Of a DNA stretch of 64,000 bases, positions 60,341 to 64,000 are shown in pieces. The stretch's first letter is position 1; every line of letters starts with the position of its first letter. Source of the stretch: Pelomonas sp. Root1444 (GTDB lineage: Bacteria; Pseudomonadota; Gammaproteobacteria; Burkholderiales; Burkholderiaceae_C). The notes under the pieces are model-generated. The model had not been told where the DNA came from, searched no databases, and saw only the letters and a list, made by a program, of their open reading frames with translations. Where the stretch lies: NCBI RefSeq assembly GCF_001426885.1, contig NZ_LMFP01000003.1:379306-443305 (forward strand). Direction: 5' to 3'. Position numbers and translations under genes: made by a program.

Positions 60341-61669
60341 GTGCGATTCGACCTGAGCACCCCCAGGAGCCTGACGGCGGGCATCGCGCTGACGCTGGCG
60401 GTGCTGGCCGGTGTGGAGCTGCTGCCGGCGCGGACGCTGGACCTGAAGGGCCCGGGCATCGCCCGCGGGCCCTATCTGATGACGGTCGCCGACCCCGACA
60501 ACCAAACCTCGTTGCGCTGGCTCGACGCCGCGAAGCAGCGGCGGTTGCGCTGCCATTACACCCGCCTCGAGACCTACATGGGTTGCGGCCTGACCTACGT
60601 GCTCAGCGGGAATGACCCCAGCCAAGGGCGCGACCTGAGCCACTTCGACAGCATCGAGGTCGACCTGTCGTACAAGGGCCCGTCGCCGTTCGTGCGCCTG
60701 GCCGTGCGCAATTTCGACCCACGCTTCTCCAAACCCGACGACATCAACAGCGCGCGCTTCCATTCGGTCAACCTGCGGCTGCGCGACATCGGCACGCCGG
60801 TGCGGGTGGACCTGAACGAGCTGACCGTGCCCGATTGGTGGATCCACCGGTTCGACCTGGCGCGCGAGTACAACCGGCCGGGGTTGCAGAACGCCGTCAG
60901 CGTGGCCATCGACGTGATCATGGTCCAGCCGGGCCAGGTGCACGAGCTGGAAGTGCGCCGCATGGTGCTCAAGGGCCAGTGGGTCAGCCGGGACCAGGTC
61001 TACCTGGGCATCGTGGTGGCCTGGCTGCTGGCCGCCAGTGTGATGGCCCTGCGCGGCTGGACGCGGCTGCGCCAGCGCTACAACCGCCAGGCTCGCGAGA
61101 TCGACGCGCTGACGGCGCGCACCCGTCAGCTGCGCATCGAGCAGGAGAAGTTGCGCCGCCTGGCGACCATCGACGAGCTGACCGGCGTGTTGAACCGGCG
61201 CGGCCTGGAGCAGTCGCTGGACGACCTCGAGGCCGCGGCGCAGGGCATGACCCTGGTGCTGCTGGACATCGACCATTTCAAGCGCATCAACGACCGCCAC
61301 GGCCATGACCGCGGCGACGAGGTGCTGCGGCGCATCGCTGCCGTCGTCGCCGCCAACCTGCGCGCCAGCGACGTCTTCGGTCGCTGGGGCGGCGAGGAGT
61401 TCCTGATCGCCTGCCAAGGCACGCGCATCCGTGACGCCGCCCGGGTGGCCGAGAAGCTGCGCGAGCGCGTGCAGCAGAGCAACATCGACGGGCCCGACGG
61501 CCGCATCGCCGTGACCGCCAGCTTCGGCGTGGCCCTGGCGCCGCCCGGCGGCTCCACGGCAGACGCCCTCAAGCGCGCCGATGCGGCGCTCTACCGGGCC
61601 AAGGAAGCCGGTCGCAACCGGGTCGAGACGGACAAGACGCAGCAGAGCGACTCGCCAACGACGGTTTGA
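60341..61669 (+). CDS. Membrane diguanylate cyclase (GGDEF), copy 2
   Basis: A 442-residue tandem paralogue of the upstream gene, GTG start at 60341. It has the same layout: periplasmic region between two helices, a coiled coil and a GGDEF domain with GGEEF and RASD intact. The sensor parts differ more than the catalytic parts, so the two may answer different signals. Sixteen bases separate the genes, so they are probably co-transcribed. It converges on clpB. Confidence 0.92.
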   Translation: MRFDLSTPRSLTAGIALTLAVLAGVELLPARTLDLKGPGIARGPYLMTVADPDNQTSLRWLDAAKQRRLRCHYTRLETYMGCGLTYVLSGNDPSQGRDLSHFDSIEVDLSYKGPSPFVRLAVRNFDPRFSKPDDINSARFHSVNLRLRDIGTPVRVDLNELTVPDWWIHRFDLAREYNRPGLQNAVSVAIDVIMVQPGQVHELEVRRMVLKGQWVSRDQVYLGIVVAWLLAASVMALRGWTRLRQRYNRQAREIDALTARTRQLRIEQEKLRRLATIDELTGVLNRRGLEQSLDDLEAAAQGMTLVLLDIDHFKRINDRHGHDRGDEVLRRIAAVVAANLRASDVFGRWGGEEFLIACQGTRIRDAARVAEKLRERVQQSNIDGPDGRIAVTASFGVALAPPGGSTADALKRADAALYRAKEAGRNRVETDKTQQSDSPTTV

Positions 61670-61693
61670 GCGCTCGCTGTGGCTGCGGCCACC

Positions 61694-64000
<2,307 letters not shown>

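Overview
The window is high-GC DNA with dense, often overlapping genes. It suggests a Gram-negative betaproteobacterium of the Burkholderiales (the Roseateles/Pelomonas/Rubrivivax side). This rests on the many PEP-CTERM proteins, the fused MlaE permease with its PqiC-like lipoprotein, large TonB receptors, and gene style. The placement is inferred from protein flavour, not from a marker gene. I saw no rRNA, tRNA, CRISPR array or transposase.

Layout. 1-2304: a visibly less GC-rich segment with three PEP-CTERM genes (one frameshifted), bounded by two similar hairpins. 2329-4482: an LRR-kinase fusion and another PEP-CTERM protein. 9428-4498 (minus strand): ECF sigma factor, anti-sigma factor, S8 protease, outer-membrane-type protein, and two proteins with a CxxCH haem motif. 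9543-13104: an MCE/Mla-type lipid ABC transporter. 18056-13227 (minus): a tight five-gene set of a lipoprotein, an exported protein, E1 alpha, a short E1 beta and a CxxCH-bearing PEP-CTERM protein. 18306-21538: three PPOX-like flavin-domain proteins (one fused to GAF and winged-helix parts) and an orphan solute-binding protein.

22061-49455 is the centrepiece: a pectin utilisation region in two main blocks. Block 1 (plus, 22061-28700) is one operon: KDG kinase, pectate lyase, GH43 and a TRAP transporter; an esterase with its own start follows. Block 2 has a minus-strand operon (43718 down to 32159): TonB receptor, PEP-CTERM protein, a pectate lyase/pectin methylesterase fusion, a second TonB receptor, pectate lyase and a CE12 acetylesterase. 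A plus-strand arm (44158-49455) diverges from it: kduD, ogl, pectin methylesterase, pectate lyase and an IclR/KdgR-type regulator. Four 15-bp palindromes of the KdgR type (TGAAAC-N3-GTTTCA) lie before kdgK (one) and in the kduD/TonB divergent region (three). Together they describe surface de-esterification and cleavage, TonB and TRAP uptake, Ogl, KduD and KdgK. KduI and a KDPG aldolase are not in the window.

49593-64000 is mostly general: a triple-repeat secreted protein, nadA, a ComFB-like gene, nadB, tandem S9 peptidases, a fatty acid hydroxylase-type membrane protein, tandem membrane diguanylate cyclases, and clpB running off the right edge.
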